Assembly: GCA_900319705.1 (NCBI GenBank)
Contig: ONPL01000026.1
Coordinates: 1-58,248 of the forward strand
Source of the DNA: an uncultured Pseudomonadota bacterium
GTDB lineage: Bacteria; Pseudomonadota; Gammaproteobacteria; Enterobacterales; Succinivibrionaceae
DNA: 58,248 nt
Direction of reading: 5' to 3'
Under the pieces are notes generated by a model. That model saw only the letters and a list, made by a program, of their open reading frames with translations. It did no database searches and was not told the origin of the DNA. The position numbers were made by a program, and so were the translations under genes. Positions 26,243 through 36,054 of this stretch are shown here, piece after piece. Positions within the stretch are counted from its first letter, which is position 1. Every line of letters starts with the position of its first letter.

Positions 26243-27298
26243 ATGGAAAGTATAATCAGGTACGACTGGACGGTCGAAGAAATCAAACAAATTATGGAAA
26301 TGCCGTTTCTGGATCTGCTGTATAAGGCGCAAACTGTACACCGGGAGAATTTTCCGGCCAACGAGGTTCAGATTAGTGCGCTGCTGTCAATAAAAACCGG
26401 ATCCTGCCCCGAGGACTGCAAATACTGTCCGCAGAGCGCCCATTACTCCACCGGGGTGCAGAAGGAGAAACTGCTTTCCTATGAAACAATAATGCAGAAG
26501 GCCGCCTGTGCCAGAAAATCAGGTGCGACCAGATTCTGCATGGGGGCTGCATGGCGCAACCCGAAGGATCGTGACATCGATTTCATTGTCGAAGTAATCA
26601 GGGGCGTGAAATCACTGGGCCTTGAAACCTGCATGACTCTCGGTATGCTGACCGACAGCCAGACTCAGCGCCTGGCGGAGGCCGGTCTTGACTACTACAA
26701 CCACAATCTCGACACCTCTCCTGAATTCTACGAGAATATCATAACCACCCGCAGCTACGAGGATCGGCTGGAAACCATCAAATCGCTGCGCCGCCATCAT
26801 ATTAAAATCTGCTGCGGCGGTATCCTGGGCATGGGCGAGTCACGGGATGATCGTGCCAGCTTCCTCAGGCAGCTTGCCATTATCAACCCGCATCCGGAAA
26901 GCGTACCGATCAATATGCTGGTCAAGGTGAAGGGCACTCCGCTGGAAAGCGCGCCGGATCTTGATCCGTTTGAATTCATCCGTGTGGTTGCCACGGCAAG
27001 GATCATTATGCCGGATTCTGTAATAAGGCTGTCCGCCGGCAGGGAGAAAATGTCGGAGGAGATGCAGGCCTGGGCGTTTATGGCAGGTGCAAGTTCCATT
27101 TTCTACGGAACCAAGCTGCTGACCACCCCGAATTCTGCAGAGACCCGCGATGACAGTCTTCTGAAAAAACTCGGGATCCGCGGAACTCCCGCTGCAGCCG
27201 CCAGCGATGAGGAGGATCTTAGAATAATATTCGAGAAGATCCATGAAGGTGCCCACGATGATCAGGCGGAGCATCACGGCTGCTTCAGACTGGAGTAG
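26243..27298 (+). CDS. bioB: biotin synthase
   Basis: Encodes 351 residues; ATG after AGAGGG. The radical SAM cluster is CPEDCKYC with Cys55, Cys59 and Cys62. Family blocks are ISIKTG-like [35 protein letters not shown] and the substrate/[2Fe-2S] region around [15 protein letters not shown]. It inserts sulfur into dethiobiotin, the last step of biotin synthesis. It is the first gene of bioBFCD behind a BirA-type operator. Full length for the family. Confidence 0.98.
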   Translation: MESIIRYDWTVEEIKQIMEMPFLDLLYKAQTVHRENFPANEVQISALLSIKTGSCPEDCKYCPQSAHYSTGVQKEKLLSYETIMQKAACARKSGATRFCMGAAWRNPKDRDIDFIVEVIRGVKSLGLETCMTLGMLTDSQTQRLAEAGLDYYNHNLDTSPEFYENIITTRSYEDRLETIKSLRRHHIKICCGGILGMGESRDDRASFLRQLAIINPHPESVPINMLVKVKGTPLESAPDLDPFEFIRVVATARIIMPDSVIRLSAGREKMSEEMQAWAFMAGASSIFYGTKLLTTPNSAETRDDSLLKKLGIRGTPAAAASDEEDLRIIFEKIHEGAHDDQAEHHGCFRLE

Positions 27299-27305
27299 AG
27301 AAGCC

Positions 27306-28472
27306 ATGAACAGCAGATTTGATTTTCTCAGACTTAACCGGCAGCTGGAGGAGCGAAGGGAGCAGCATATCCTGCGTTCCTGTGTCTGTGTGGACGCCAG
27401 AACTGATTCGCAGATCAGCATCGGCGGAAGAGAGTATGTGAATTTCTGTTCCAACGATTATCTGGGACTGTCCGGGGATCCGCATCTTGCCGAGGCATGG
27501 CGCGAGGGGATTAGACTGTGGGGCTGCGGTTCCGGAGCCTCCCCCCTGGTGACCGGACTTACCCGGGCCCACCGTGATCTGCAGGATGAGATCTGCGACT
27601 GGCTCGGGGTGGAGGATGCGATCCTGTTTAATTCTGGATTTGCCGCCAACCAGGCGGTGGTCAAGGCTTTAAACAGCAAAAATACCGTTATCTATGCCGA
27701 CCGCCTTGCCCATGCATCGCTGCAGGAGGCGTCAGTGCTGAGCGGAGCACGCTATGTTCGTTTCCTTCACAATGATCCAGCCTCCCTTGAGTCAAAGATT
27801 TCCCCTCAGAGCGGCATGATTATAACCGAGGGTGTTTTCAGCATGGACGGGGATCAGGCGCCGCTCAACCGGCTTTATGATATTGCGCAGCGCAGCGGCA
27901 ATATACTTTTTGTGGATGACGCCCACGGATTCGGCGTTCACGGTTCAGAGGGCAGGGGAACGGTGGATCTGCAGGGACTGCGTCACCGTGATATTGATGT
28001 GATCATGGGAACCTTCGGCAAGGCGCTCGGCACCAGCGGTGCATTTGTGGCCGGTTCAAAGGATTTTATCGACTACATGATCAACTTTTCCCGTGAGTAC
28101 GTTTATTCGACCCACATGGCGCCATCGGTGGCATATGCGACCCTGCAGGCGGTAAAAATAGTGCGTTCCGGAGAGCATCTGCGGCGGAAGCTGGGGGAGA
28201 ATCTCAGGTATTTCAAAAGAGCTCTGGAACAATTAAGTTTAACTGCGTCGCAATCTGTAACATCAATTCAGCCGATTGTGACAGGATCGTCTGAAAAAGC
28301 GCTACAATGGAGTAGGGAGCTTGTAAATCACGGATGCTATGTTTCCGCAATCCGTCATCCTACCGTTCCTAAGAATACCGCGCGGCTGCGGATTACCATA
28401 ACGGCAGGGCACAGTTTTGAGCAGATTGATAAATTAACAGAAGGACTTTTTGCATGTCTTCAACTTCGGTAA
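27306..28472 (+). CDS. bioF: 8-amino-7-oxononanoate synthase
   Basis: Encodes 388 residues. The ATG at 27306 lies 7 bp after the bioB stop, with GGAGTAGAG as ribosome site; a longer in-frame start inside bioB is unlikely. It is a PLP-dependent alpha-oxoamine synthase that condenses pimeloyl-ACP with alanine. Family residues are NFCSNDYLGLSG, GSGASPLVTG, FVDDAHGFGVHG and the PLP lysine Lys239 in GTFGKALGTSGAF. It overlaps bioC by 19 bp. Confidence 0.97.
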   Translation: MNSRFDFLRLNRQLEERREQHILRSCVCVDARTDSQISIGGREYVNFCSNDYLGLSGDPHLAEAWREGIRLWGCGSGASPLVTGLTRAHRDLQDEICDWLGVEDAILFNSGFAANQAVVKALNSKNTVIYADRLAHASLQEASVLSGARYVRFLHNDPASLESKISPQSGMIITEGVFSMDGDQAPLNRLYDIAQRSGNILFVDDAHGFGVHGSEGRGTVDLQGLRHRDIDVIMGTFGKALGTSGAFVAGSKDFIDYMINFSREYVYSTHMAPSVAYATLQAVKIVRSGEHLRRKLGENLRYFKRALEQLSLTASQSVTSIQPIVTGSSEKALQWSRELVNHGCYVSAIRHPTVPKNTARLRITITAGHSFEQIDKLTEGLFACLQLR

Positions 28473-29233
28473 ACCAGATTATTGACAATTTCAGCAGCAA
28501 GGCTGAGTTTTACGATCAGTATTCAAGAATTCAAAAGCTTTCGGGGCAGATGCTGCTTGAACGGATCCCCGCGCTCAGTTACATGAGGGTGCTGGATCTG
28601 GGCTGCGGTACCGGTTTCTTCATTCCGGAACTGCAGGAGCTTGCCCAGCATGTCACCTGTCTTGACGCTTCGGAGAAGATGATCTCCTTTGTAAAACAGC
28701 GTTATCCTACCGTTGAGACTGTTGTAGGTGATTTTGACAATCTGGATTCCTGTATCAGCACTAACTACGATCTGATTGTTTCCAACTATTCGCTGCAGTG
28801 GAGTCAGAATCTTACCAGACTGTTCGCATCCCTCAAGCGCTGCTCCACCAGAAAGAGCATGTTTGCCTTTGCCTTCCCGATCAGCGGATCTCTGAGTGAA
28901 CTGAAAAACGCGTTTGTGGAGATCGGTGAGCCCGGTTTCATCAACGAATTCTATTCAGAGGAACAGGTAAAAAAGGCGCTCGATGAAGCCCAGCTGACCA
29001 ACTATTCCGTTTCGGTAACCACTGAAACTGTAAGACTTGTCTACCCCGGGGTGCTTGATGTGCTTCACAGTATTTCCAAGGTCGGTGCCTATACCAATAC
29101 CAATGAGAAATATGAACACAAACTGAGCAAGACGATCCTCAAAAATCTCATTAATCATACCCGTGCGGAAAATAATGCCAATGTTTTCAATATTTCATGG
29201 AAGATTTGCTTTATAATAGGCACCAGAGTGTAA
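28454..29233 (+). CDS. bioC: malonyl-ACP O-methyltransferase BioC
   Basis: Encodes 259 residues, starting 19 bp inside bioF. It is a class I SAM methyltransferase with VLDLGCGTGFF near residues 45-55. VTCLDASEKM follows and YDLIVSNYSLQW is the motif-IV strand, as in BioC. It methylates malonyl-ACP so that pimelate can be built by the fatty-acid machinery. The matching esterase (BioH, BioG or other) is not in the window. Position between bioF and bioD supports the call. Confidence 0.93.
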   Translation: MSSTSVNQIIDNFSSKAEFYDQYSRIQKLSGQMLLERIPALSYMRVLDLGCGTGFFIPELQELAQHVTCLDASEKMISFVKQRYPTVETVVGDFDNLDSCISTNYDLIVSNYSLQWSQNLTRLFASLKRCSTRKSMFAFAFPISGSLSELKNAFVEIGEPGFINEFYSEEQVKKALDEAQLTNYSVSVTTETVRLVYPGVLDVLHSISKVGAYTNTNEKYEHKLSKTILKNLINHTRAENNANVFNISWKICFIIGTRV

Positions 29234-29263
29234 ATATTTGAGCTTCGGCAGATTTTTTCAGTT

Positions 29264-29971
29264 ATGACCAGAATATTTTTTGTTACCGGAACCGATACGG
29301 ATTCCGGCAAGACAACTGCGGTGGCCGCATTGATGCAGGCCGCCAGACTTTCCTCTTTTTCCGTGTGCGGTCTTAAACCGGTGGCCTCCGGATGCAGCGA
29401 GGCTGGCGGAGTTCTGATTAATCCCGATGTATTATCCCTGCAGGAGAATTCGTCATTTGATATTCCCTATGAACAGCTGAGCTGTTACAAATTCCGTCCT
29501 GCAATCGCACCGCATATCGCGGCGGCAGAGGCCGGAGTGAATATTGATACCGGACTGTTCGATAAGCGCATCAGTGAATTTTCCTCCGCGTATCATCCTG
29601 ATCTGATGTTCATCGAGGGTGCCGGCGGCTGGTTCCTTCCGCTCTCGGGGAATACTTTCATGGCTGACTGGGTATCTGAAAGAAAGTTTCCGGTAATACT
29701 GGTGGTAGGTGCCAAACTCGGATGCATCAACCATGCTATTCTGACCAGAAATGAAATAGAACGATCCGGTTGTACTGTTGCCGGCTACGTCATCAACAGC
29801 GCAGATCCGTGTATGGATCACCGTGAGCAGAATATCTCCTGGCTGAAAAATTATTTCAGTGATCTGCCTCTGCTTGGTGAGATCCCCCGGGTTGCCGGCG
29901 GCGGAATGAAAAATCTCGGAATATATATTGATATTAAACTTTTAACTGATTTTAGCAATGTTAGCGACTGA
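29264..29971 (+). CDS. bioD: dethiobiotin synthase
   Basis: Encodes 235 residues. The P loop GTDTDSGKTT is at residues 9-18. The substrate loop KPVASGC, FIEGAGGWFLPL and a GYVINSA block follow, as in BioD. It closes the ureido ring of diaminopelargonate using ATP and CO2. It is the last biotin gene of the operon, and its end overlaps the start of tamA by 14 bp. The gene for the preceding enzyme (BioA) is not in the window. Confidence 0.95.
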   Translation: MTRIFFVTGTDTDSGKTTAVAALMQAARLSSFSVCGLKPVASGCSEAGGVLINPDVLSLQENSSFDIPYEQLSCYKFRPAIAPHIAAAEAGVNIDTGLFDKRISEFSSAYHPDLMFIEGAGGWFLPLSGNTFMADWVSERKFPVILVVGAKLGCINHAILTRNEIERSGCTVAGYVINSADPCMDHREQNISWLKNYFSDLPLLGEIPRVAGGGMKNLGIYIDIKLLTDFSNVSD

Positions 29972-31913
29972 CAGAAGAATTAATCTTTTTTCACTGAATA
30001 TTCTTGCCGCGCTGCTTGCGTCCGCAACAACCTGCAGTGCGGCCGCTGAACGGGAAAAGAGCCCGGAGGCAGGCGCCGGTGCAATCGAATATGCTGATAT
30101 CGGCAGTGTCCACAAGGACGGTGAACTTGTAACCGAGCCCAGACACGCCAGTCAGGTGGTGCGCCGGATCTGGATGAATATAAGAACCTCGGAGGACCGT
30201 CAGTCCTTCAAGGAGAGTATCGCCCGCATGCAGAACCGTAAGCCGGTCTATCTGTCCTATACCGTAACCGCGGATCAGAGTGATATCGAGGACAACATCC
30301 GGGCATATCTTAATACCCTGTCCAAAATCCGCCGCCGCGGTTTTGTGTTTCATAAAAAGGAAATTGAGAAAAAAGTTGCCGAGGCCATGGCTGTTTTCGG
30401 TTACTACAATCCTGAAATAACCATTGAACTTGCAGATCAGAGTGACTATGCAAACGGTGAGGTGCTGGTTAAAGCCCGTAAGGGAAAGCCGGTGCTGATC
30501 CGCAATATTGAAGCTGATTTGAATGTTGACGACGAGGTTCTGGCTCTGCTTGAGAAGGTGCGTCTGTTAAACCATATGGTAAAGGACGGAATTTTTAATC
30601 ACAGCGACTATGAATCATATAAAAGCTCTCTTATCGCCAATGCAGTTTCGAAAGGATACCTGAAGGCCAAACTTGTCTCATCCCGCGTAAAACTCTATCC
30701 TGAGGAGAATGCGGCCGATATTTTCATCACTTTTGACGGCGGTCCGCGCTATAAAATAAGCAGGATTGAATTCCACGGTTTCGAGGAATCCCACGATATG
30801 GCCCGTAAACTCACCCCGATTAAGGCGGGCGAGTACTACGATACAGAAAAAATTTCAAAAATGAACCACAACCTCTACGAGTCCGGATATTTCAAAACCG
30901 CAGACATCCAGACCAAGAAGGATGATATTGTGGATGACCAGGTTCCGCTCAAGGTTGAACTGGCGCGAAGACCATATGCAACACTCGATGCGGGTATCGG
31001 TGTATCAACCGATGAAGGTGTCCGTCTGCAGCTGTTCGGAAAAATGCCGTGGCTGAATTCAAAGGGACATTCGTTCAATTCGTTCATGAAGGTTTCACAG
31101 GTAAACCAGTACATTCACGGTGACTATATTATACCCCGCAATGATCCCCTCAGGGATTTCTATGTAATCAGTCCTCATTTTGAACACAAGGATAACAACG
31201 ATACCCTGTATGACTCCGTCGTGATGACCCTTGCCTATGTGACCAAGACTCACGGCAGATGGGAGCGTAAATACTTCCTTGAGTACGGCTATGATGATTT
31301 TGAGCAGGGCGGTGAGCACGGCAATGCCAGCCTGCTTATGCCCGGGGTTCAACTTTCGACTTCAGACATGGAGGAGAATACCATGGATCCTTCCTGGGGA
31401 TACCGCTTCACGGTTACCGGCAAGACCTCGCTTGAACGGGTGATCTCAAACCAGAGTCTTGCACATGTCAACGCCTCCATGAAGTGGGTTCTGTCACCGA
31501 CAGAGAACTCCCGTCTGGTGATGCGTTATGAACAGGGCTGGCTGTTCGGCGGTGATATGAAGAAGATCCCGCCGCGTCTGAGATTCTTTGCCGGCGGTGA
31601 TCAGAGTATCCGCGGCTACGGCTTTGAGAAAATCGCCCCTAAAAACAACAAGGGCGAACTGCTCGGAGGACGCTACCTGTCGGTCGGTTCGGTGGAGATG
31701 CAGTTCCCGATCCGTACCGGAATGCGTCTTGCAACATTCCTGGATGCGGGAACAGTCAACAACAGCTACATTCATCCTGATATGCATTACGGTACCGGTC
31801 TCGGTGTACGCTATATCTCTCCGGTCGGTCCGATCCGTTTTGATATCGGTGTCGGAGTTTCTGAAACGCATGTACCTTGGAAAATTCATTTCGGTATAGG
31901 TCCTGAGTTATGA
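29958..31913 (+). CDS. tamA: TamA, translocation and assembly module barrel
   Basis: Encodes 651 residues. The ATG lies 14 bp inside bioD. The signal peptide ends near TTCSAAAE (about residue 30). Three POTRA-like domains span about residues 85-340 (for example YYNPEITIELADQ; GPRYKISRIEFHGF). A 16-stranded Omp85 barrel runs to the C-terminus, with LRFFAGGDQSIRGYGFE and VGPIRFDIGVGVS, the latter the lid-loop/RxxDxG-type strand motif. It works with TamB to place outer-membrane proteins or lipids. The N-terminus is longer than in E. coli TamA. Its stop overlaps tamB by 4 bp. Confidence 0.94.
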   Translation: MLATDRRINLFSLNILAALLASATTCSAAAEREKSPEAGAGAIEYADIGSVHKDGELVTEPRHASQVVRRIWMNIRTSEDRQSFKESIARMQNRKPVYLSYTVTADQSDIEDNIRAYLNTLSKIRRRGFVFHKKEIEKKVAEAMAVFGYYNPEITIELADQSDYANGEVLVKARKGKPVLIRNIEADLNVDDEVLALLEKVRLLNHMVKDGIFNHSDYESYKSSLIANAVSKGYLKAKLVSSRVKLYPEENAADIFITFDGGPRYKISRIEFHGFEESHDMARKLTPIKAGEYYDTEKISKMNHNLYESGYFKTADIQTKKDDIVDDQVPLKVELARRPYATLDAGIGVSTDEGVRLQLFGKMPWLNSKGHSFNSFMKVSQVNQYIHGDYIIPRNDPLRDFYVISPHFEHKDNNDTLYDSVVMTLAYVTKTHGRWERKYFLEYGYDDFEQGGEHGNASLLMPGVQLSTSDMEENTMDPSWGYRFTVTGKTSLERVISNQSLAHVNASMKWVLSPTENSRLVMRYEQGWLFGGDMKKIPPRLRFFAGGDQSIRGYGFEKIAPKNNKGELLGGRYLSVGSVEMQFPIRTGMRLATFLDAGTVNNSYIHPDMHYGTGLGVRYISPVGPIRFDIGVGVSETHVPWKIHFGIGPEL

Positions 31914-34900
31914 TTTTGAAAATTATCCGCTGGCTGACAGTTTCATTTCTGCTGCTGCTGGTTTTTATTTTTGCCGTTGTTTTCGGTGTTCTTTTCACCG
32001 ACAGAGGTTCAAAGCTGGTCTGGGATACCGCAAAGGAATATGTTCCCATGATTAAAGGGGAGCTCGAATCCGGTAATCTGGCCTCGGGGCTCAATATCAG
32101 GGATTTTTCACTCGAGGTGGACGGATTCCGCATCGGGATCGACAGACTTAAAAGCAGCTGGGACATGCTGACGCTCCTCTACGGGCGTTTTGATATCAAT
32201 GATCTTGAGGTTGACGGGATCAGACTTGATCTGGCCATTCCGCCGCAGAGCACCGACAGCGAATACGACGGTTTCTTCTTCAGCAAGGTAAAAACCATCT
32301 GGAACGGAGGGGACCCTTCGGTGCTCGACCGCGAACTTGAGCAGAAACTGCTGGAGCAGACCGCCTCGGTCAACCGTGAGAATGAGGAGGCCAAAAAGGA
32401 TCCTCTGATCATCGATATCCCGCTGCTGATCAATCTGAAGAAGGCAACGGTTAAAAACTTCACCATGAATTCAGAACTGTTTGTTCTTACCGGCAGACGC
32501 ATGGATCTCAGTACCAGTCTCTACAAGCATATCATGACCGATACCGTGGCTGTCGGCGACGAGTGGGATTTTGAACTGCTTGATCTTAACTCCCCGGTGT
32601 ATCCGACCTTCCCGTCGCTTAAGATTAAGGACGGATTCGACAAAGAGGAGATCAGAAGCAGAATTACAACCCTTCCTCCGGTGTTCATTCCATTTGAAAT
32701 TTACATTAAACGGCTGGAACTGAAAAACTCCCGCTACCACCAGTCCTCATATGATACGCAGAAACTTACCGCGGTGCTGCACGGACATATTCATGAATAT
32801 AATATCGATCTGGTCAGATCCTCCATTGACAGCGAACAGTACGGAAAAATAGGTATTTCCGGACATGTGGGGCTCAAGGACAATCTTGATCTCGATCTGC
32901 ACGCCAGCGGCGATCTTGATTATGCGGTGACGGATGATCTCAAACTCAAATTTCCGTTCAATCTGAAGGCAAAAGGTGATCTTACAGATCTGGATGTTGA
33001 TCTGCTGACAGCCGACCAGCGGGCGATTGCTGTCAAATCGCGCATCAATCTGATCGACGGAAATCTCACCAACGTTTCAGAGATTAAATACAAAAAACTC
33101 GAATGGCCTCTTGACGCCGCCTCTCCTGATCATGTTCTTACCGACGGAACTGTCAGCTACAGGGGAACTCTGACTGAGCTGAATCTCAAGGCCGGTTCCT
33201 CCGTGACCACCTCCTTCCTGCCTGGTAAAAAACTTAAATTTGCCGCTGATGCCGCCGGAACTCTGGAGGATCTTACCGTCAACGGTCTGTCTCTGTCCTC
33301 GGGGGAGAACAATAAACTGGCACTGGCCGCACATCTGCTTTACAACGGTTCAAAGGTTACCGTGCAGAACCTGGACTTCGCCATTGACGGAAAACTTTCC
33401 AATATTCTTACCGACGGTGCGGTGGATTCGCTGCAGGGTCAGCTTCATTCAGATGCCGTGTATGATCTGGAGAAAAATGTAGCAGAATTCAAACTGCCCA
33501 AACTGGATTTTTCCGGAACCGTGCTCAAATATCCGGTTAAAATCAGGGCCCAGCTGGACGGAACTGTTCCGGTTGACGATCTGATGAAAATGGATGTGAA
33601 TGTCGGTAAACTTGATCTTGATGTCTGCAGAAACACCGTTGCTGCCGGCGGCAGAATCTCAGGCATAAGGGACAACGATTTCAAACTTGATATCAAACTG
33701 GCCAACCCGGCCGAACTGACCGGACTGTTCATGAGTCAGCCCCTGGAGGGTTACCTCAATGCCAGTGCCTCCCTCGGCGGAACTCTGATGAAACCGGTGA
33801 TCAGGATGGATGCCGCAACCGATCACCTTGCCATGGGTGATACCTTTACGGTGAATCAACTTACGCTCAAGGTTGACGAAAAGCTGGACGTGGATAATCT
33901 TAAGTTCAGCGGTCTGACTCTCCTTAAAATCAAGAAATCCATGGCGGCGGGACGTGAGGTTAAGAACCTGATCCTGAAGCTTGACGGCAACCAGGAACTG
34001 CATAAGTTTATCGCCTGGCTGCAGCTTGCCGACGATCAGTCATTTGCCTTCAAGGAGACCGGCTCCTTCAACGGAAAAATGTACCGTGCCGACTTTGATC
34101 AGATTGAACTCAATACTCCGGTAGGCAACTGGAAACAGAAGCAGAAGCTGACGCTTGATTATGATCTGCAGAAAAATCTGCTGCGCTTCTCCCCGTTCAA
34201 TCTTCTTAACGGAGAGCAGAGTTTTGTGGTGAAGCAGGGATTTTTCAATGTCGCTGATCACAGCAGTGATATCCATCTTCAGTTCAAAAGATTCCGCCTG
34301 GAGTTCCTGAACCGTTTCATGCCGCAGGATACCAAGATTTTCGCCTCGGTTCACGGTAACGTGGATATAACTTCAAAACCGTATAAGAACTTCATTGTCG
34401 ATGCGAATATCTACTCCAAAAACGGCTCGTTCATCGGACCTGAAAGCGGTACCAGCTTCGAAAGGATCGACATCAATCTCAAACTGGATGAAAAGCAGAT
34501 GGCTGCGGCTGAACTGCTGATCAATGCCGACGAATTCGGCAAATTCAGCGCCAGAACCATGTTTGACCTCAAAACCAATAAAGTTATGTTCGGTGAATCC
34601 TCAGTGATCAGATTTGATAATTTTGATCTCGGTCTGTTCAATCCGCTGGCTAATCCGGTTGAAACTCTCAAGGCGGTGGTAAACGGCGAGGGAACTGTCA
34701 ATATAGATCAGAAGAGCGGAAATCTTTATGTTGACGGTAATTTTGATATTACCGAGGGTCAGGTGGTAACCCAGCTGGATATCGCCAACCTTACCAATCT
34801 GCATTTTAATATTAAATCCAGCCATGATGCTGTGCGACTTGACGGAGGTTTCAACCTGGGCGAGGGGCAAGGAAATCTCAAGGGGGATTTAGATCTGAGA

Positions 34901-35929
34901 CCGATGTACACCGGAGGGATCCCTAAGGGTAACATATCACTTCTTCTTGACAGTACCACGGTAAACCTGATGGGATACGGCTCCGCAACTGTGGACAGCC
35001 GTTTTAACATGTCGTTCCGTGAAAATGAGAAGGATCCTGAAAATCTGCTGATGTATATCAAGGGCCTGATCAAAATCCCGCAGGCTAAAATTGAGGTTGC
35101 CGAAATCGGTGACAGCGGTGTGTCCATGTCTTCGGATGTGGAGGTTATCACATCACAGACTCCGGAGGAGAAGAAACGAAATCTTCCTCAGACCCCGACC
35201 AATCTGCTTTATGACATTAATGTTTCTGTCGGTCCGATGATTTCCGTGAAAGGTTTCGGATTCAAAGGCGGTCTGGTGGGAAAACTGGTTGTCAGCAATA
35301 CCCGCAGCGACAACAATGCCATGGATGCCCACGGCAAGATCAGTATCACCCACGGACGTTTACGCTCTTTCGGACAGAGTCTGATTATCCGCAACGGAGA
35401 GGTTCTGTTTGACGGTCTGCTGACCAATCCTAGCATCAAGTTTGATGCTATCAGAGATCCGGAAACCATTAATGACAACAGCGGAACCATTGCCGGACTG
35501 CGCGTGTTCGGAACCCCGCTTAAGATGCAGCTTAAAATTTTCTCAGAACCGGAAATGTCCGATGCTGAAAAACTCTCATATCTGCTCAAGGGAACCCCGC
35601 TGTCGGAGGATGGAGGTGAAAACTCCGCCGCCGCCGCCGGTATGCTTCTCGGAGCAAGTCTCGGCAGTGCCAGCAATTCAATGCAGGATTTCACCAATGC
35701 CATCGGTTTGAAGGATTTCCAGCTTGAGTCAACCGGTTCGGGTGACAGTTCAGCAGTGCAGGCATCCTTTTATCTGACCCGTAAACTTAAGGTTTCCTAC
35801 GGTTACGGTCTGTTTGATTCGATCATGCAGCTTAAACTCAGGTATCAGCTGATGAGAAAACTTTATCTGCAGTACCTCAACGGCGCAGAGCAGGCGGTGG
35901 ATCTGTTCTATACCTTCAGTTTTGACTAG
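31910..35929 (+). CDS. tamB: TamB, inner-membrane-anchored AsmA-like protein
   Basis: Encodes 1339 residues, starting in ATGA overlap with tamA. One N-terminal signal-anchor helix (about residues 8-29) is followed by a very long periplasmic beta-rich region of repeated short strands. The C-terminal DUF490/TamB domain has FDGLLTNPSIKFDAIRD near 1170, SYLLKGTPLSE near 1223, and a barrel-like aromatic end LFYTFSFD. TamB spans the periplasm to reach TamA and belongs to the bridge-like AsmA group linked to phospholipid transport. Length is usual. An imperfect hairpin, TGCCGCA/TGCGGCA, lies at 35951-35971 without a T run. Confidence 0.95.
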   Translation: MILKIIRWLTVSFLLLLVFIFAVVFGVLFTDRGSKLVWDTAKEYVPMIKGELESGNLASGLNIRDFSLEVDGFRIGIDRLKSSWDMLTLLYGRFDINDLEVDGIRLDLAIPPQSTDSEYDGFFFSKVKTIWNGGDPSVLDRELEQKLLEQTASVNRENEEAKKDPLIIDIPLLINLKKATVKNFTMNSELFVLTGRRMDLSTSLYKHIMTDTVAVGDEWDFELLDLNSPVYPTFPSLKIKDGFDKEEIRSRITTLPPVFIPFEIYIKRLELKNSRYHQSSYDTQKLTAVLHGHIHEYNIDLVRSSIDSEQYGKIGISGHVGLKDNLDLDLHASGDLDYAVTDDLKLKFPFNLKAKGDLTDLDVDLLTADQRAIAVKSRINLIDGNLTNVSEIKYKKLEWPLDAASPDHVLTDGTVSYRGTLTELNLKAGSSVTTSFLPGKKLKFAADAAGTLEDLTVNGLSLSSGENNKLALAAHLLYNGSKVTVQNLDFAIDGKLSNILTDGAVDSLQGQLHSDAVYDLEKNVAEFKLPKLDFSGTVLKYPVKIRAQLDGTVPVDDLMKMDVNVGKLDLDVCRNTVAAGGRISGIRDNDFKLDIKLANPAELTGLFMSQPLEGYLNASASLGGTLMKPVIRMDAATDHLAMGDTFTVNQLTLKVDEKLDVDNLKFSGLTLLKIKKSMAAGREVKNLILKLDGNQELHKFIAWLQLADDQSFAFKETGSFNGKMYRADFDQIELNTPVGNWKQKQKLTLDYDLQKNLLRFSPFNLLNGEQSFVVKQGFFNVADHSSDIHLQFKRFRLEFLNRFMPQDTKIFASVHGNVDITSKPYKNFIVDANIYSKNGSFIGPESGTSFERIDINLKLDEKQMAAAELLINADEFGKFSARTMFDLKTNKVMFGESSVIRFDNFDLGLFNPLANPVETLKAVVNGEGTVNIDQKSGNLYVDGNFDITEGQVVTQLDIANLTNLHFNIKSSHDAVRLDGGFNLGEGQGNLKGDLDLRPMYTGGIPKGNISLLLDSTTVNLMGYGSATVDSRFNMSFRENEKDPENLLMYIKGLIKIPQAKIEVAEIGDSGVSMSSDVEVITSQTPEEKKRNLPQTPTNLLYDINVSVGPMISVKGFGFKGGLVGKLVVSNTRSDNNAMDAHGKISITHGRLRSFGQSLIIRNGEVLFDGLLTNPSIKFDAIRDPETINDNSGTIAGLRVFGTPLKMQLKIFSEPEMSDAEKLSYLLKGTPLSEDGGENSAAAAGMLLGASLGSASNSMQDFTNAIGLKDFQLESTGSGDSSAVQASFYLTRKLKVSYGYGLFDSIMQLKLRYQLMRKLYLQYLNGAEQAVDLFYTFSFD

Positions 35930-35987
35930 TTTTCATCTGACTGAATGCAGTGCCGCAGGAAAAATGCGGCACAGCTAAGGATGGGAT

Positions 35988-36016
35988 CGAAAATGTTTCC
36001 CTATTTGTGATATAAT
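35988..36016 (+). promoter_or_regulatory. sigma70-type promoter of bamC
   Basis: -35 TCGAAA (35988-35993), 17-base spacer, -10 TATAAT (36011-36016). It lies 39 bp before the bamC ATG. Confidence 0.6.
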
Positions 36017-36054
36017 CGCTTTCAGTCTGATTTTTTGCTTTGGAGTTGAATTTA

